The notes: generated from the letters alone by a model not told the origin. A stretch of 15,104 bases of DNA from JAICTV01 sp035634055 (GCA_035634055.1 DASQDR010000032.1:1-15104); one strand, 5' to 3'; positions 1-6,906 are shown, counted from the stretch's first letter. A program made the numbers and translations.

Positions 1-59
1 CCGCCGCCGCCGCCGCCGCCACCACCGCCGCCACCACCGCCGCCACCACCGCCGCCGCC
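1..59. repeat. Trinucleotide (CCG/CCA) repeat encoding polyglycine
   Basis: Perfect CCN triplets, alternating CCG and CCA blocks, run from the left edge to base 59. On the minus strand they encode 19 consecutive glycines of the anti-sigma-like protein. Because the unit is three bases, length changes would alter the glycine linker without shifting the frame. A shorter tract of the same type (8 codons) is at 873-896 in the same gene. Confidence 0.9.
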
Positions 60-944
60 CGGGCGCAGCCCCTCGAGCTCGACGAGTCCGCCGTTGATGG
101 TGACGCCCGCGGCGTGCGGGGGCGCCTCGCCGGCGGCGCGGTCGCCGGCGTTGATCCCCGATGTCCCCGGCGCGGCCGTCGGGGCGGCGGCGGGGGCGGG
201 GTGCGGGCCGTCGGTCGCGCCGCGGGGCGCGCTCACCTCCCGCCCGTTCGTCGGCTCGGCAAGGGTCTCGTTGCGCTCGCTCCTCTCCTCGCGGCCAGCC
301 GGGTTGATGTCGCCGTTGATCGCGAACTCCGATGCCAGCCCGCTGCTCGGCGCACTGGCGGCGCGGCCGCTGCTGTCGAGGTAGGCGCTGGCGCGGCGCT
401 GCGACGCGGGCGCGTTCCGCGACGTCGCCAGCGGCGAGCGCTCGTCCAATTGCTGGGTGACGACGTACCCGAAGCCGGCCACCACCACGGCGGCGGCGAC
501 GCCGGTGACGGCGCGGGCGAGCGCCGGATGCACCCACCCGTGCGGCAGCCGGGGCCGGGCGATCGACCACCGCCCGCGCCGGCGCGCTTCGGCGCCGCGA
601 TCAGCGCCGCGGAGCGAGCCGATGATGCGATCCTCCAGCCCCGCGGCCGGCAGTGCGAACAGGCTGCTCATCTGCTGCTCCATTTCCCGCGCCGCCGACA
701 GCTCGGCGGCGCACGCGGCGCACGCCGCGGCGTGCGCGTCAAATTGCTGCCGCTCGGCGCCGCGGCTGTCGCCGTCGCCGCTGCGCTCGGTTAAGCCGCC
801 GGCGAGGTAGACGGCGATGCGCTCGCGGAACCAGGCGTGCTCGTCGCGGTCGTTGTGGTCTCCGCTGTCGCGGCCGCCGCCGCCGCCGCCGCCGCCGTCG
901 ACGTCTGCGGCAGGGCGAAGGTTGTCGGTGTCGTCTGCGGTCAT
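1..944 (-). CDS. Anti-sigma factor-like zinc-finger membrane protein with glycine tracts, partial (3' end off window)
   Basis: This reading frame opens at ATG 944 and stays open to the left edge, giving at least 314 residues with no stop. It starts 4 bases after the stop of the ECF sigma gene, so the two are probably co-transcribed. A glycine tract (residues 17-24) precedes an H71-x3-C75-x2-C78 motif, the HxxxCxxC zinc-finger signature of anti-sigma factors. A single hydrophobic segment at about 143-163 looks like a membrane helix. The next 130 or so residues are rich in Ala, Pro, Gly, Ser and charged residues and look disordered and extracytoplasmic. A second tract of 19 glycines, plus a split codon, reaches the window edge. 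The expected role is to hold the adjacent sigma factor at the membrane until a signal arrives. The long tail means a further domain may lie beyond the window. The role is inferred from the motif and the gene order. Confidence 0.8.
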   Translation of the reverse strand, partial: MTADDTDNLRPAADVDGGGGGGGGRDSGDHNDRDEHAWFRERIAVYLAGGLTERSGDGDSRGAERQQFDAHAAACAACAAELSAAREMEQQMSSLFALPAAGLEDRIIGSLRGADRGAEARRRGRWSIARPRLPHGWVHPALARAVTGVAAAVVVAGFGYVVTQQLDERSPLATSRNAPASQRRASAYLDSSGRAASAPSSGLASEFAINGDINPAGREERSERNETLAEPTNGREVSAPRGATDGPHPAPAAAPTAAPGTSGINAGDRAAGEAPPHAAGVTINGGLVELEGLRPGGGGGGGGGGGGGGGGGGG

Positions 945-948
945 GGCG

Positions 949-1593
949 TCACGTCCCCGCGGCCGGTTCGTCGGCCAGTTTCTTTCGCAGCAGCGCCAGC
1001 CCGCGGTGCAAGAGGCCGCGCAGGCTGCCGTTGGTCAGTGCCAGTTGCCGCCCGATGGCGTCGTGGTCCGCGCCTGCCAGGTAGCGCAGCGCCAGCACCT
1101 GCCGGTACTCGTCCGGCAGCTCGCGCAGCGCGTGCAGCACGCGCTGCCGCTGCTCGTCGCGCTGGAGCGCCTGCGGCGCGGTGGGCCCGCGGTCGGCGAC
1201 GCCGAGCAGCTCGTCGGCATCGGCCCGAACGTGCCTGCGCTTCTTGCGATTGTCGTGGCGGGCGGCGTCGATGGCGGTGGTCCGCAGGATCGACAGCAGC
1301 CAAGCGCGCACGCCCGCGGCGTCGGTGCCGGGCGCGAGCTGCGCGACCGACCGCCAGGCGGTCAGAAACGTCTCCTGCGCCAGGTCCTCGGCGCGGTGGG
1401 CGTCGCCGGCTTCAAGGTAGGCGCGGGCGTAAACCAGGCGCGCGGTCCGGCGGACCAGCGATTCAAATGCCGCGCGGTCGCCCGTGCGGCTGAGGGCGAT
1501 CAGCAGCCGCTCGTCGCCCGGATCGGGCGCTCGCTCGTCGGGCGCACGCTCCTGGGGGCCGTCGTCAGCCGTCGTCGCCGCCGGTGGGTTCAC
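949..1593 (-). CDS. RNA polymerase sigma factor, ECF (sigma-70 family)
   Basis: A 214-residue ECF-type sigma factor, within the usual 160-220 range. Region 2 is at about residues 38-105 and includes AEDLAQETFLTAW, the classic core-binding and -10 recognition helix (usual form DAEDLvQetFlrawr). Region 4 is at about 150-205, with LRELPDEYRQVLALRYL followed by a helix-turn-helix ending in LHRGLALLRKKL. No extra C-terminal domain is present. The start chosen is GTG at 1593, which has AGGAG at 1604-1608 ten bases upstream. The frame is open back to an ATG at 1785, but that extension has atypical composition and would overlap the divergent gene at 1700. The first 35 residues are Pro/Asp/Arg-rich and look disordered. 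A zinc-finger anti-sigma gene follows directly. ECF factors redirect transcription to stress or envelope regulons, and the target here cannot be read from the sequence. Confidence 0.92.
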   Translation of the reverse strand: MNPPAATTADDGPQERAPDERAPDPGDERLLIALSRTGDRAAFESLVRRTARLVYARAYLEAGDAHRAEDLAQETFLTAWRSVAQLAPGTDAAGVRAWLLSILRTTAIDAARHDNRKKRRHVRADADELLGVADRGPTAPQALQRDEQRQRVLHALRELPDEYRQVLALRYLAGADHDAIGRQLALTNGSLRGLLHRGLALLRKKLADEPAAGT

Positions 1594-1603
1594 GCTTCGA
1601 ATG

Positions 1604-1608
1604 CTCCT
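1604..1608 (-). promoter_or_regulatory. Ribosome binding site of the ECF sigma gene
   Basis: On the minus strand AGGAG lies 10 bases before GTG 1593. It is the reason for preferring this internal start over the longer open frame to 1785. Confidence 0.55.
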
Positions 1609-1685
1609 GTCGATGGGAAGAACGATAAACTCCGTGCCCGCGCGCGCCGAAGAAGAAGAATACTGCGCCCGCCGGACGCGGTTAC

Positions 1686-1690
1686 AGGAA
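1686..1690 (+). promoter_or_regulatory. Ribosome binding site of the membrane protein gene at 1700
   Basis: AGGAA is nine bases before ATG 1700 and decides the start within a longer open frame. Confidence 0.5.
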
Positions 1691-1699
1691 ACGCCGCTC

Positions 1700-2476
1700 A
1701 TGCAGCCGCACACGCTTGCCGCCGAGGTCCTTCCCATTCCCGGCGCCAGCGCTTCGACGCCGTCGCGGCTCGTGGGTTTCGCCAAATCGGTCCCTGCCCT
1801 GGTGCTGACGCTGCTGTCGCTCGACGTGCTGTGCGCGGTCAGCTACGTGGTCACCCGCCACGCGCGCGATCTGGTTGGCAAGGGCGTCGTCAGCTACTTC
1901 AGCCTTGACGGCGAGGGCAACCTGCCGAGCTGGTACTCCGCCGGCAAGCTGCTGCTCGTCGGGCTGATGCTGCTGGCGTTCGGCTGCGGGCAGCTCCAGC
2001 GCGGCGCGCGGGCGGCGTGGGCGCTGGTGCTGGGCGGGTTGCTGTTCCTCTTCCTCTCGCTCGACGAGACGACCGGCCTGCACGAGCGCTTCGGCTACTG
2101 GCTCGACGCCTTCACCCACGGGCGAAAGCAGACGCTCCTGGCCAGCACCGGGTTCTGGATGATCGTGGCCGCGCCGCTCTTCGTGGCGGCGGTCGCGCTG
2201 CTGGCGTGGTCGGCGTGGCACTACCTGCGCGGGCGGCCCGGGGTGATCTGGCGCTACGCCGCCGGCTTCACGATCTTCCTCGCCGCCGCCGCGGGGCTGG
2301 AGCTGCTGGGCAACTTCATCCCGCCCGGCACGACGGCCGCGCGCGTGCAGGTGCTGTTCGAAGAACTCGGCGAAATGGTCGGAGCCACGGTGCTGCTTTG
2401 GGCGACGATGGAGCTCATGGCGTCGCACGGGGTGACGCTGATGGTCACCCGTGACGGACCGGCGGACGGGCGGTAG
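1700..2476 (+). CDS. Six-helix integral membrane protein of unknown function
   Basis: A 258-residue hydrophobic protein with predicted helices at about residues 31-51, 80-98, 104-121, 152-173, 186-206 and 222-241. I do not recognise a named family. Two acidic or histidine patches stand out: SLDETTGLHERFG right after helix 3 (residues 120-132) and FEELGEMVGA leading into helix 6 (220-229). Polar residues E201 and N205 are also placed inside or at the end of helix 5. Together these could line a site in the membrane. ATG 1700 is chosen because AGGAA lies at 1686-1690, nine bases upstream. The frame is open further back, but that part antisenses the sigma gene. The gene diverges from the ECF sigma gene across 106 bases, so it may be a target of that sigma factor, but no matching promoter pair was recognised. 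No enzymatic function is claimed. Confidence 0.85.
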   Translation: MQPHTLAAEVLPIPGASASTPSRLVGFAKSVPALVLTLLSLDVLCAVSYVVTRHARDLVGKGVVSYFSLDGEGNLPSWYSAGKLLLVGLMLLAFGCGQLQRGARAAWALVLGGLLFLFLSLDETTGLHERFGYWLDAFTHGRKQTLLASTGFWMIVAAPLFVAAVALLAWSAWHYLRGRPGVIWRYAAGFTIFLAAAAGLELLGNFIPPGTTAARVQVLFEELGEMVGATVLLWATMELMASHGVTLMVTRDGPADGR

Positions 2477-2548
2477 GGGCGAGAAAGTCACCGTTCACAT
2501 GCGGCGGCTGAGACGGGCAGTGCGCGCGAGCGAGCCGAGGAACTGCGA

Positions 2549-2579
2549 CCCCTCTCCCCGGAGCACCGGCGCGAGGGAG
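2549..2579. repeat. Imperfect palindrome, possible terminator or repeat remnant
   Basis: CCCCTCTCCCCGG is followed, after a four-base AGCA loop, by CCGGCGCGAGGGAG. The arms are complementary next to the loop (CCGG) and, with mismatches and a bulge, further out. It sits between the stop at 2476 and the next start at 2708. There is no T-run, so it is not a standard intrinsic terminator. The rest of 2477-2707 holds nothing else recognisable except the weak -10 box near 2694. Confidence 0.3.
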
Positions 2580-2693
2580 TAAGGCGCCCGGCCTCCTGAC
2601 GGTGCTTCAAACTTTCCGCGACGTGCCGCATCGGGCCGTCGCCCGCCGCGGTCTCCCGGAACAGGGAACTGGCGAACCTCGGCGGGCGCGGGC

Positions 2694-2699
2694 AAGATT
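2694..2699 (+). promoter_or_regulatory. Possible -10 box directly before a leaderless start (GNAT gene)
   Basis: AAGATT lies 8 bases before ATG 2708, and no Shine-Dalgarno sequence is present. It matches the -10 consensus only at the key second, fourth and sixth positions. It is the weakest of three similar arrangements in this window (the others are before 10279 and 13127). Confidence 0.3.
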
Positions 2700-2707
2700 C
2701 GGGCACC

Positions 2708-3571
2708 ATGAGCATCACCCTTCGCCCGCACGCGCCGGCCGATGCGCCGGCGGTTGGCAAGCTGGCCTTCGACGCCTTTGGCGACATCGCCCGCCAGCAC
2801 AATTTCCCCTATGACTTTCCCGCCCAGGAGATGGCGCACGGGTTCGCGGAGATGATCTGCAACCACCCGAACCTCGTCGGCCGCGTGGCGGTCGACGGGC
2901 AGCGCGTCGTGGGGTGCAACTTCCTGTGGCGGCGGAACCGCATCGGCGGGGTCGGCCCGATCTGCGTCGAGCCGTCGCTCCAAGCGCGCGGAACCGGGCG
3001 GCGGCTGATGCAGGCGATCATCGACGCGGGGCGCGACATGCCCGGCATCCGCCTGGTGCAGGACTCGTTCAACCGCGCGTCACTGTCGCTCTACGCGTCG
3101 CTGGGGTTCGACGTGCGCGAGCCGCTGGCGGTGATGACGGGCAAGCTTGCCGCCCCCGCCCCCGCCGGCGCGACGGCCCGGCCGATGACCGCCGACGACC
3201 TCCCGCGCTGCGCCGAGATCTGCACCCGCGTCCACGGCTTCGACCGGACCGGGGAGCTGCGCGACGCGATCGGGATGTTCCGCGCCCACGTGCTGGAGCG
3301 CGGCGGGCGCGTGGTCGCGTACGCGTCGTCCCCCTGGATCTGGCACATGAACCACGGCGTGGCCGAGACCGAGGCCGACCTGCACGACCTGCTGGCCGGC
3401 ATCAGCGCGACGGTCCCCGACCCGATCGCGCTGCTGGTCCCCCTCCGGCAGACGGACCTCTTCCGCTGGCTCATGTCACAGGGCGCGCGGGTGATGAAGC
3501 CGATGAACCTGATGAGCATGGGGTGGTACCAGGAACCCGTGGGGAACTGGTTTCCGTCAGTGGAGTATTGA
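2708..3571 (+). CDS. GNAT family N-acetyltransferase with a second C-terminal domain
   Basis: A 287-residue protein. The N-terminal half (residues 3-150) is a GNAT acetyltransferase fold. It begins with ITLRPHAPAD, typical of the first strand. VGPICVEPSLQARGTGRRLM carries motif A, with the acetyl-CoA pyrophosphate loop QARGTG at 92-97. RASLSLYASLGFDV at 123-136 is the usual motif B ending (N..s..LYeklGF). The second half opens with another GNAT-like start, ARPMTADDLPRCAEIC (157-172), and ends NWFPSVEY. This suggests a tandem domain without a visible second CoA loop, as in some two-domain GNAT proteins. The substrate cannot be inferred. The gene stands alone: it is separated from the upstream membrane gene by 231 bases and converges with the fibro-slime gene. 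ATG 2708 is chosen by domain alignment, as there is no ribosome binding site. Confidence 0.9.
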   Translation: MSITLRPHAPADAPAVGKLAFDAFGDIARQHNFPYDFPAQEMAHGFAEMICNHPNLVGRVAVDGQRVVGCNFLWRRNRIGGVGPICVEPSLQARGTGRRLMQAIIDAGRDMPGIRLVQDSFNRASLSLYASLGFDVREPLAVMTGKLAAPAPAGATARPMTADDLPRCAEICTRVHGFDRTGELRDAIGMFRAHVLERGGRVVAYASSPWIWHMNHGVAETEADLHDLLAGISATVPDPIALLVPLRQTDLFRWLMSQGARVMKPMNLMSMGWYQEPVGNWFPSVEY

Positions 3572-3707
3572 GCGCGCAGGCGCACACGGACGCGCGGCAC
3601 GGACACGGGCGGCAAGCGTATGACGGTTCATCGCAGCGCCGCGCGTGCGCCACTTCCGACGTGACCAGCGAGACGTCCCCAATCGGAAACGCCAACCTGC
3701 GCGCTCC

Positions 3708-3808
3708 GAGACGCCGGTGCCTGAGCGGAGCGAAGACCCGGATCCCGCAGCGTGCGGACCGCGCGCAGCGCGCGGATGGCGCCAAATCTATCTTCGCTCA
3801 GCTCAGAC
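3708..3808. repeat. Palindromic repeat element, degenerate copy 1
   Basis: This element lies between the converging ends of the GNAT and fibro-slime genes. It begins GAGACGCCGG (3708-3717) and has a 23-base block at 3721-3743, starting CTGAGCGGAGCGAAGACC, that is identical to 9714-9736 in copy 2. A weaker right arm, TCTTCGCTCAGCTCAGA, ends near 3807 and pairs with the left arm with some mismatch. The loop contains a perfect small hairpin, CCGCGCG-CAG-CGCGCGG, at 3759-3775. The rest of 3572-3829 shows no gene. Its position at two gene ends fits a transcript-end hairpin, but no T-run is present. Confidence 0.65.
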
Positions 3809-3829
3809 CCCAGCTTCTCACCCGCGCCT

Positions 3830-4825
3830 TCACGCGTGCCGGCGCCGCTTCCTCCAGCGGCGCGTGGCGCCGGCCGCGCTCATGGCGCCCAGCAGCGCCA
3901 TCCCGGGCAGCGCGGCCGCGGGAAGCGGGATGGGTGTCGGCTCTCCACCACCGCCGCCGTCGGTCGCGCCCAGGGCGATGTTGGTCTGGATACGGAACCT
4001 CGACTCGAACGAATTTCGCTCCGCGTAGAAGAAGTCGAAGGTGTACTCGCTCCCCGGGGTCAATCCCAGCTCGTCGAGGTTGGCCGTGCCGGTCAGGTCG
4101 CTGTGGATGCCGCCGAGGTCGATCACGCGCTGGTCATTGATGAAGACCCAGACGTCGTCGTCGCCGGTGAAGCTGAAGGTCTGCCCCGGCTGGTAGGTGA
4201 AGGTGGTGTGGGCCTCGTAGGTGAAGTGCTGGTTGTGGGCGCGGCCCTCGTTGCCGAACAATTCGTTGTCGATCGGGAAGAAGCTGGCGCTCTCGAAGGT
4301 GTAGGTGCCCGGGCTGGCGGCGTCGTCGAGCGTGAGCGTGAACGGGCGGGACTGGTTGACGTTGGGCGCGTCGTTGAACCACTGGTTGAAGTTCGCCGCG
4401 TTCTGCGCGTTGTCCGGGTTCAGCTCCAGGTTGGTGCCGGCGGCGTTGAGGCGCGTCTTGGTGGTGGGGAACAGGCCGGGATTGGTGCCGCCGACGTAGA
4501 TCGGCTTGCGGCCGGGGCCCAGGGTTTCGGCGACGATGCCCGGCTCGACCACGCCGATCTGTGCCACAAGCCCTTCGACGCCGCGGTACCCTTCGGGGAT
4601 GCGCGTCGGCCCGGCGGCGTTGGCGGGATCGACGGTGAAGACCTCGAAGTGCGGGTGCCCGTTCGGCTCGGGCGTGAACGGGCTGGTGCTGGTGAACGCG
4701 CCGTGAAAATCGCGGATCGTGCCGGCCAGATCCACGCTGGCGGCGAGGGCGGCGCCGCTGGAGCCGGCGAGCGAGAGGGCGGCGATCGCAGCGGCGGCAA
4801 GAGTCGGAGTTCGCGAGGGTCGCAT
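3830..4825 (-). CDS. Secreted fibro-slime domain protein with exosortase-type (PEP-CTERM-like) C-terminal sorting signal
   Basis: A 331-residue exported protein. Residues 1-29 form a signal peptide with a long Ala/Leu core ending AALAAS. From about 34 to 283 it matches the fibro-slime domain: TIRDFHGAF at the start, then FFPIDNELFG (182-191), HNQHFTYE (197-204) and the hallmark FTGDDDVWVFINDQRVIDLG (219-238). GGIHSDL, FDFFYAERN and SRFRIQT follow. Fibro-slime domains occur in surface or extracellular matrix proteins. The C-terminus has a Gly-rich linker (290-294), then PIPLPAAALPGMALLGA and a basic tail RRWRKRRRHA. This is the three-part pattern of exosortase substrates, with PLPAA in place of the classic PEP motif. 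It probably ends up on the cell surface or in the matrix. The start has GGAAGGA eight bases upstream. No exosortase gene is in the window. Confidence 0.9.
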   Translation of the reverse strand: MRPSRTPTLAAAAIAALSLAGSSGAALAASVDLAGTIRDFHGAFTSTSPFTPEPNGHPHFEVFTVDPANAAGPTRIPEGYRGVEGLVAQIGVVEPGIVAETLGPGRKPIYVGGTNPGLFPTTKTRLNAAGTNLELNPDNAQNAANFNQWFNDAPNVNQSRPFTLTLDDAASPGTYTFESASFFPIDNELFGNEGRAHNQHFTYEAHTTFTYQPGQTFSFTGDDDVWVFINDQRVIDLGGIHSDLTGTANLDELGLTPGSEYTFDFFYAERNSFESRFRIQTNIALGATDGGGGGEPTPIPLPAAALPGMALLGAMSAAGATRRWRKRRRHA

Positions 4826-4833
4826 GGTCCTGT

Positions 4834-4840
4834 TCCTTCC
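4834..4840 (-). promoter_or_regulatory. Ribosome binding site of the fibro-slime gene
   Basis: GGAAGGA on the minus strand lies eight bases before ATG 4825. It is a strong Shine-Dalgarno sequence in a window where several genes have none. Confidence 0.6.
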
Positions 4841-4874
4841 GTGATTGGGACTCCACCTCGGACTGGCGGGGCAG

Positions 4875-4904
4875 ACCGTATGGTCGCGGGCGGAATTGCG
4901 TCAA
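4875..4904 (-). promoter_or_regulatory. Possible sigma-70-type promoter of the fibro-slime gene
   Basis: On the minus strand, TTGACG (4904-4899) and TACGGT (4880-4875) are separated by 18 bases. They would start transcription near 4868, about 43 bases before ATG 4825. The -35 matches consensus in five of six positions and the -10 only moderately. The remaining part of 4826-5096, between this gene and the rpoN stop, shows no gene. Confidence 0.4.
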
Positions 4905-5096
4905 TCGCGAAAGGATGCGCGCACGGTGGCGAATACGTGCGCTGGGAAGCAGTGAGCTAATGCGTGGAGGCGGGCTGATGCGCTGAGAAGCGGCTGGCCG
5001 CCGCGAGCGCTCGGGCAAGACGTCCAAGCCACGGGTTCAGGCAACGGCGCCCCAGCCGCGAGGGGTAAGTGCAACGGTCGTCCGCGGCACGCGGAA

Positions 5097-6641
5097 CTAG
5101 AAGGTCCTTCGCTGCCGGGCGGTGGGGATGTCGAGGATCTTTCGGTACTTCGCCACCGTTCGCCGCGCCAGCTCGATCCCCTGCTCCTTGAGCTTCTCGA
5201 CGATCTCGTCGTCGTTGAGGGGGTTGTGCTTGTCCTCGTTGTCGATGATGGCCTTGAGCTTTTCCTTCACCGCGTCCCAGCTCATCTCCTCGCCCTCGGC
5301 GCTGGTGGTGCCGCCGGAGAAGAAGCGGCGGAGCGGGAAGACGCCGCGCGGGGTCTGGATCCACTTTTCGCTCACCGCCCGCGAGACGGTGGCGACGTGG
5401 ATGCCGAGTTGGTCGGCGACGCTGATCATCGGCAGCGGCTTGAGGTGCTCCGGCCCGCGGTCGAAGAAGTCGCGCTGGGCGTCGACGACGGCGCGGATCA
5501 CGCGGTGGATGGTGCTGCGGCGCTGCTGGATCGACTCGATGAGCCAGCGGGCGTTGCGCACGTTGTTCATCAGGAACTCGCGCGTGTGCTTGTCGCCCTG
5601 CTTGTCCTTGAGGTACTTCCGCCACCGCCCGCTGATGTAAAGGCTGGGGGCGGGGTCGTTGACCATGTCGATCTCGTACTTGTCGGTGTCCTCGTCGTAG
5701 AAGATGACCGCGTCGGGCGTGATGGGCGGGGCCTCCTCGCCGCCGATGAGCTTCCCGGGGTAAGGGTGCAGGTGCCCCAGCCGCTTGACCGCCGCCTGGA
5801 TGTCGGTGATGTCCCGCGCCAGCTTCTTGCTGATCTGCGGGTAGCGGTTCATCGACAAATCCTTGAGGTGATCGCGGACAAGGGCGCGCTCCAAATCGAA
5901 ATCGTGCCCCTGGGCCATCTCCTCGTCGCGCTCGATGGCGTCGAGCTGGAGCAGCCAGCACTCCTGCAAATCGCGCGCGGCGATGCCGGCCGGCTCGAGC
6001 GTCTGCACCAGCTTCAGCGCGTTCTGGAGTTGCTCGAGCGCCACCGGGACCTTGGTCGATTCCTTCTGGATCTGCTCCAACGGGATGCGGAGGTAGCCGT
6101 CGGCGTCAAGGTTGCTGATGATCACTTCGCCGGCGGTGCGCACGCTCGGTACGGTCTCGACGAACGCCCACTGCCCCAGCAGGTGTTCCTGCAGGGTGAT
6201 GCCGCGGGCGGCGGTGTTGTTCATCGCGTCGAGCTTCTTATCGCGCTCGCCGTCGTAGCTGCTGACGCGCACGCTCGAAGAGCCGGACAGGCTGGAGAAC
6301 TCCTCGTTCTCCAGGTAATCGCTGATGCGGGCAAGGCGCTCGAAGTCCTCGGCCTGGTCGCCCCCTTCCTTGACGACCATCGGGCGCTCCTCTTCCGAGA
6401 AGTGCTCGGTGGGGGCGCCGGCGGCGTCGTCCTGGATGCGGGTGGTGTCCTCGGCCTGACCGTTCTCGCCGTCCCCCTCGCGAAGCTCGAGAACCGGATT
6501 GTTTTGCAGCTCCTGCTCGATGCGTTCCTCCAGCGCCATGAGCGGCAACTGGAGGATTTCCATGGACTGGATCATGCGCGGCGTGAGCAGTTGACGCTGC
6601 TCCAGACGCACACCCATCGATTGTGATAACTGCATCGCCAT
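5097..6641 (-). CDS. rpoN: RNA polymerase sigma-54 factor RpoN
   Basis: A 514-residue sigma-54, close to the usual length. Region I (about 1-52) is the Gln/Leu-rich activator-interacting segment, with QSMGVRLEQRQLLTPRMIQS and LQLPLMALEERIEQELQNNP. An acidic region II lies at about 53-140. The core-binding domain follows, including NLDADGYLRIPLEQI and LEPAGIAARDLQECWLLQL. The DNA-binding part includes ISVADQLGIHVATVSRAVSE, which is the helix-turn-helix that reads the -12 element, and GVFPLRRFF. Near the end is the RpoN box ARRTVAKYR (492-500), which reads the -24 element. Sigma-54 polymerase needs an AAA+ activator to open promoters, and none is in the window. Translation could start at M1 (6641) or M3 (6635), as neither has a Shine-Dalgarno sequence. 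The usual rpoN neighbours (lptB, hpf, ptsN) are absent. The strand and position relative to the -24/-12 site at 6741-6756 suggest autoregulation. Confidence 0.97.
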   Translation of the reverse strand: MAMQLSQSMGVRLEQRQLLTPRMIQSMEILQLPLMALEERIEQELQNNPVLELREGDGENGQAEDTTRIQDDAAGAPTEHFSEEERPMVVKEGGDQAEDFERLARISDYLENEEFSSLSGSSSVRVSSYDGERDKKLDAMNNTAARGITLQEHLLGQWAFVETVPSVRTAGEVIISNLDADGYLRIPLEQIQKESTKVPVALEQLQNALKLVQTLEPAGIAARDLQECWLLQLDAIERDEEMAQGHDFDLERALVRDHLKDLSMNRYPQISKKLARDITDIQAAVKRLGHLHPYPGKLIGGEEAPPITPDAVIFYDEDTDKYEIDMVNDPAPSLYISGRWRKYLKDKQGDKHTREFLMNNVRNARWLIESIQQRRSTIHRVIRAVVDAQRDFFDRGPEHLKPLPMISVADQLGIHVATVSRAVSEKWIQTPRGVFPLRRFFSGGTTSAEGEEMSWDAVKEKLKAIIDNEDKHNPLNDDEIVEKLKEQGIELARRTVAKYRKILDIPTARQRRTF

Positions 6642-6740
6642 ACTAAAGTTACACCAAGAGCCGAGAAGGGGGGCACGAGCTGTGCTCGCTTCTACTATCG
6701 TATGATATCCCGTAGCCTTAAGGCAGCAACGGGAAATCTC

Positions 6741-6756
6741 TGCGAAATCCGTGCCA
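6741..6756 (-). promoter_or_regulatory. Putative sigma-54 (-24/-12) promoter upstream of rpoN
   Basis: The minus strand reads TGGCACGGATTTCGCA, against the consensus TGGCACG-N4-TTGCW. Eleven of twelve specified positions match; the single mismatch is C for the second T of TTGC. The GG (6755-6754) and GC (6743-6742) dinucleotides are separated by the required 10 bases. Transcription would begin near 6730, about 90 bases before the rpoN start. No activator binding site was identified. Confidence 0.5.
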
Positions 6757-6764
6757 CGGGAAGA

Positions 6765-6831
6765 GTTGCCAGTTGCCAGTGGCCCGTTGCGAGTTTCCAG
6801 TGGCCAGTTGCCAGTGGCTAGTTGCTAGTGG
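6765..6831. repeat. Tandem heptamer array, left arm
   Basis: Nine consecutive 7-base units fit GTKGCYA: GTTGCCA, GTTGCCA, GTGGCCC, GTTGCGA, GTTTCCA, GTGGCCA, GTTGCCA, GTGGCTA and GTTGCTA, followed by a partial GTGG. The phase is unbroken from 6765 to 6827. An inverted array of the same type follows at 6869-6900, so the region could fold into a long imperfect hairpin. It lies between the divergent rpoN and znuA-like genes. Such heptanucleotide arrays recall the STRR repeats of filamentous cyanobacteria in form. Confidence 0.85.
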
Positions 6832-6868
6832 GATTCTCCTTCCCCCTTACCGCCGCCGAATTTATCTC

Positions 6869-6900
6869 TAGCCACTGACCACTAACCACTGACCACTAAC
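6869..6900. repeat. Tandem heptamer array, inverted right arm
   Basis: TAGCCAC, TGACCAC, TAACCAC and TGACCAC, plus a partial TAAC, are the reverse complements of GTGGCTA, GTGGTCA, GTGGTTA and GTGGTCA. They mirror the left array across a 37-base spacer. The array ends six bases before the TTG start at 6907, and a TAA inside it closes the upstream reading frame, which restricts where translation can start. Confidence 0.8.
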
Positions 6901-6906
6901 TCCCCC

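Noticed and set aside
1594..1785. N-terminal extension of the ECF sigma gene to ATG 1785
   Set aside because: It would overlap the divergent membrane gene and has no sigma-like sequence; GTG 1593 has a ribosome binding site.
5226..6626. Long plus-strand open frame opposite rpoN (466 codons), and many others such as those opposite the permease and the antiporter
   Set aside because: These are antisense shadows of clearly conserved genes, with low-complexity Arg/Ala/Pro/Val/Asp-rich content expected from G+C-rich third positions.
6701..6706. TATGAT as a plus-strand -10 box for the metal importer
   Set aside because: The hexamer is good, but no -35 partner was found and the leader would be nearly 200 bases through the heptamer arrays; too weak to list as a feature.
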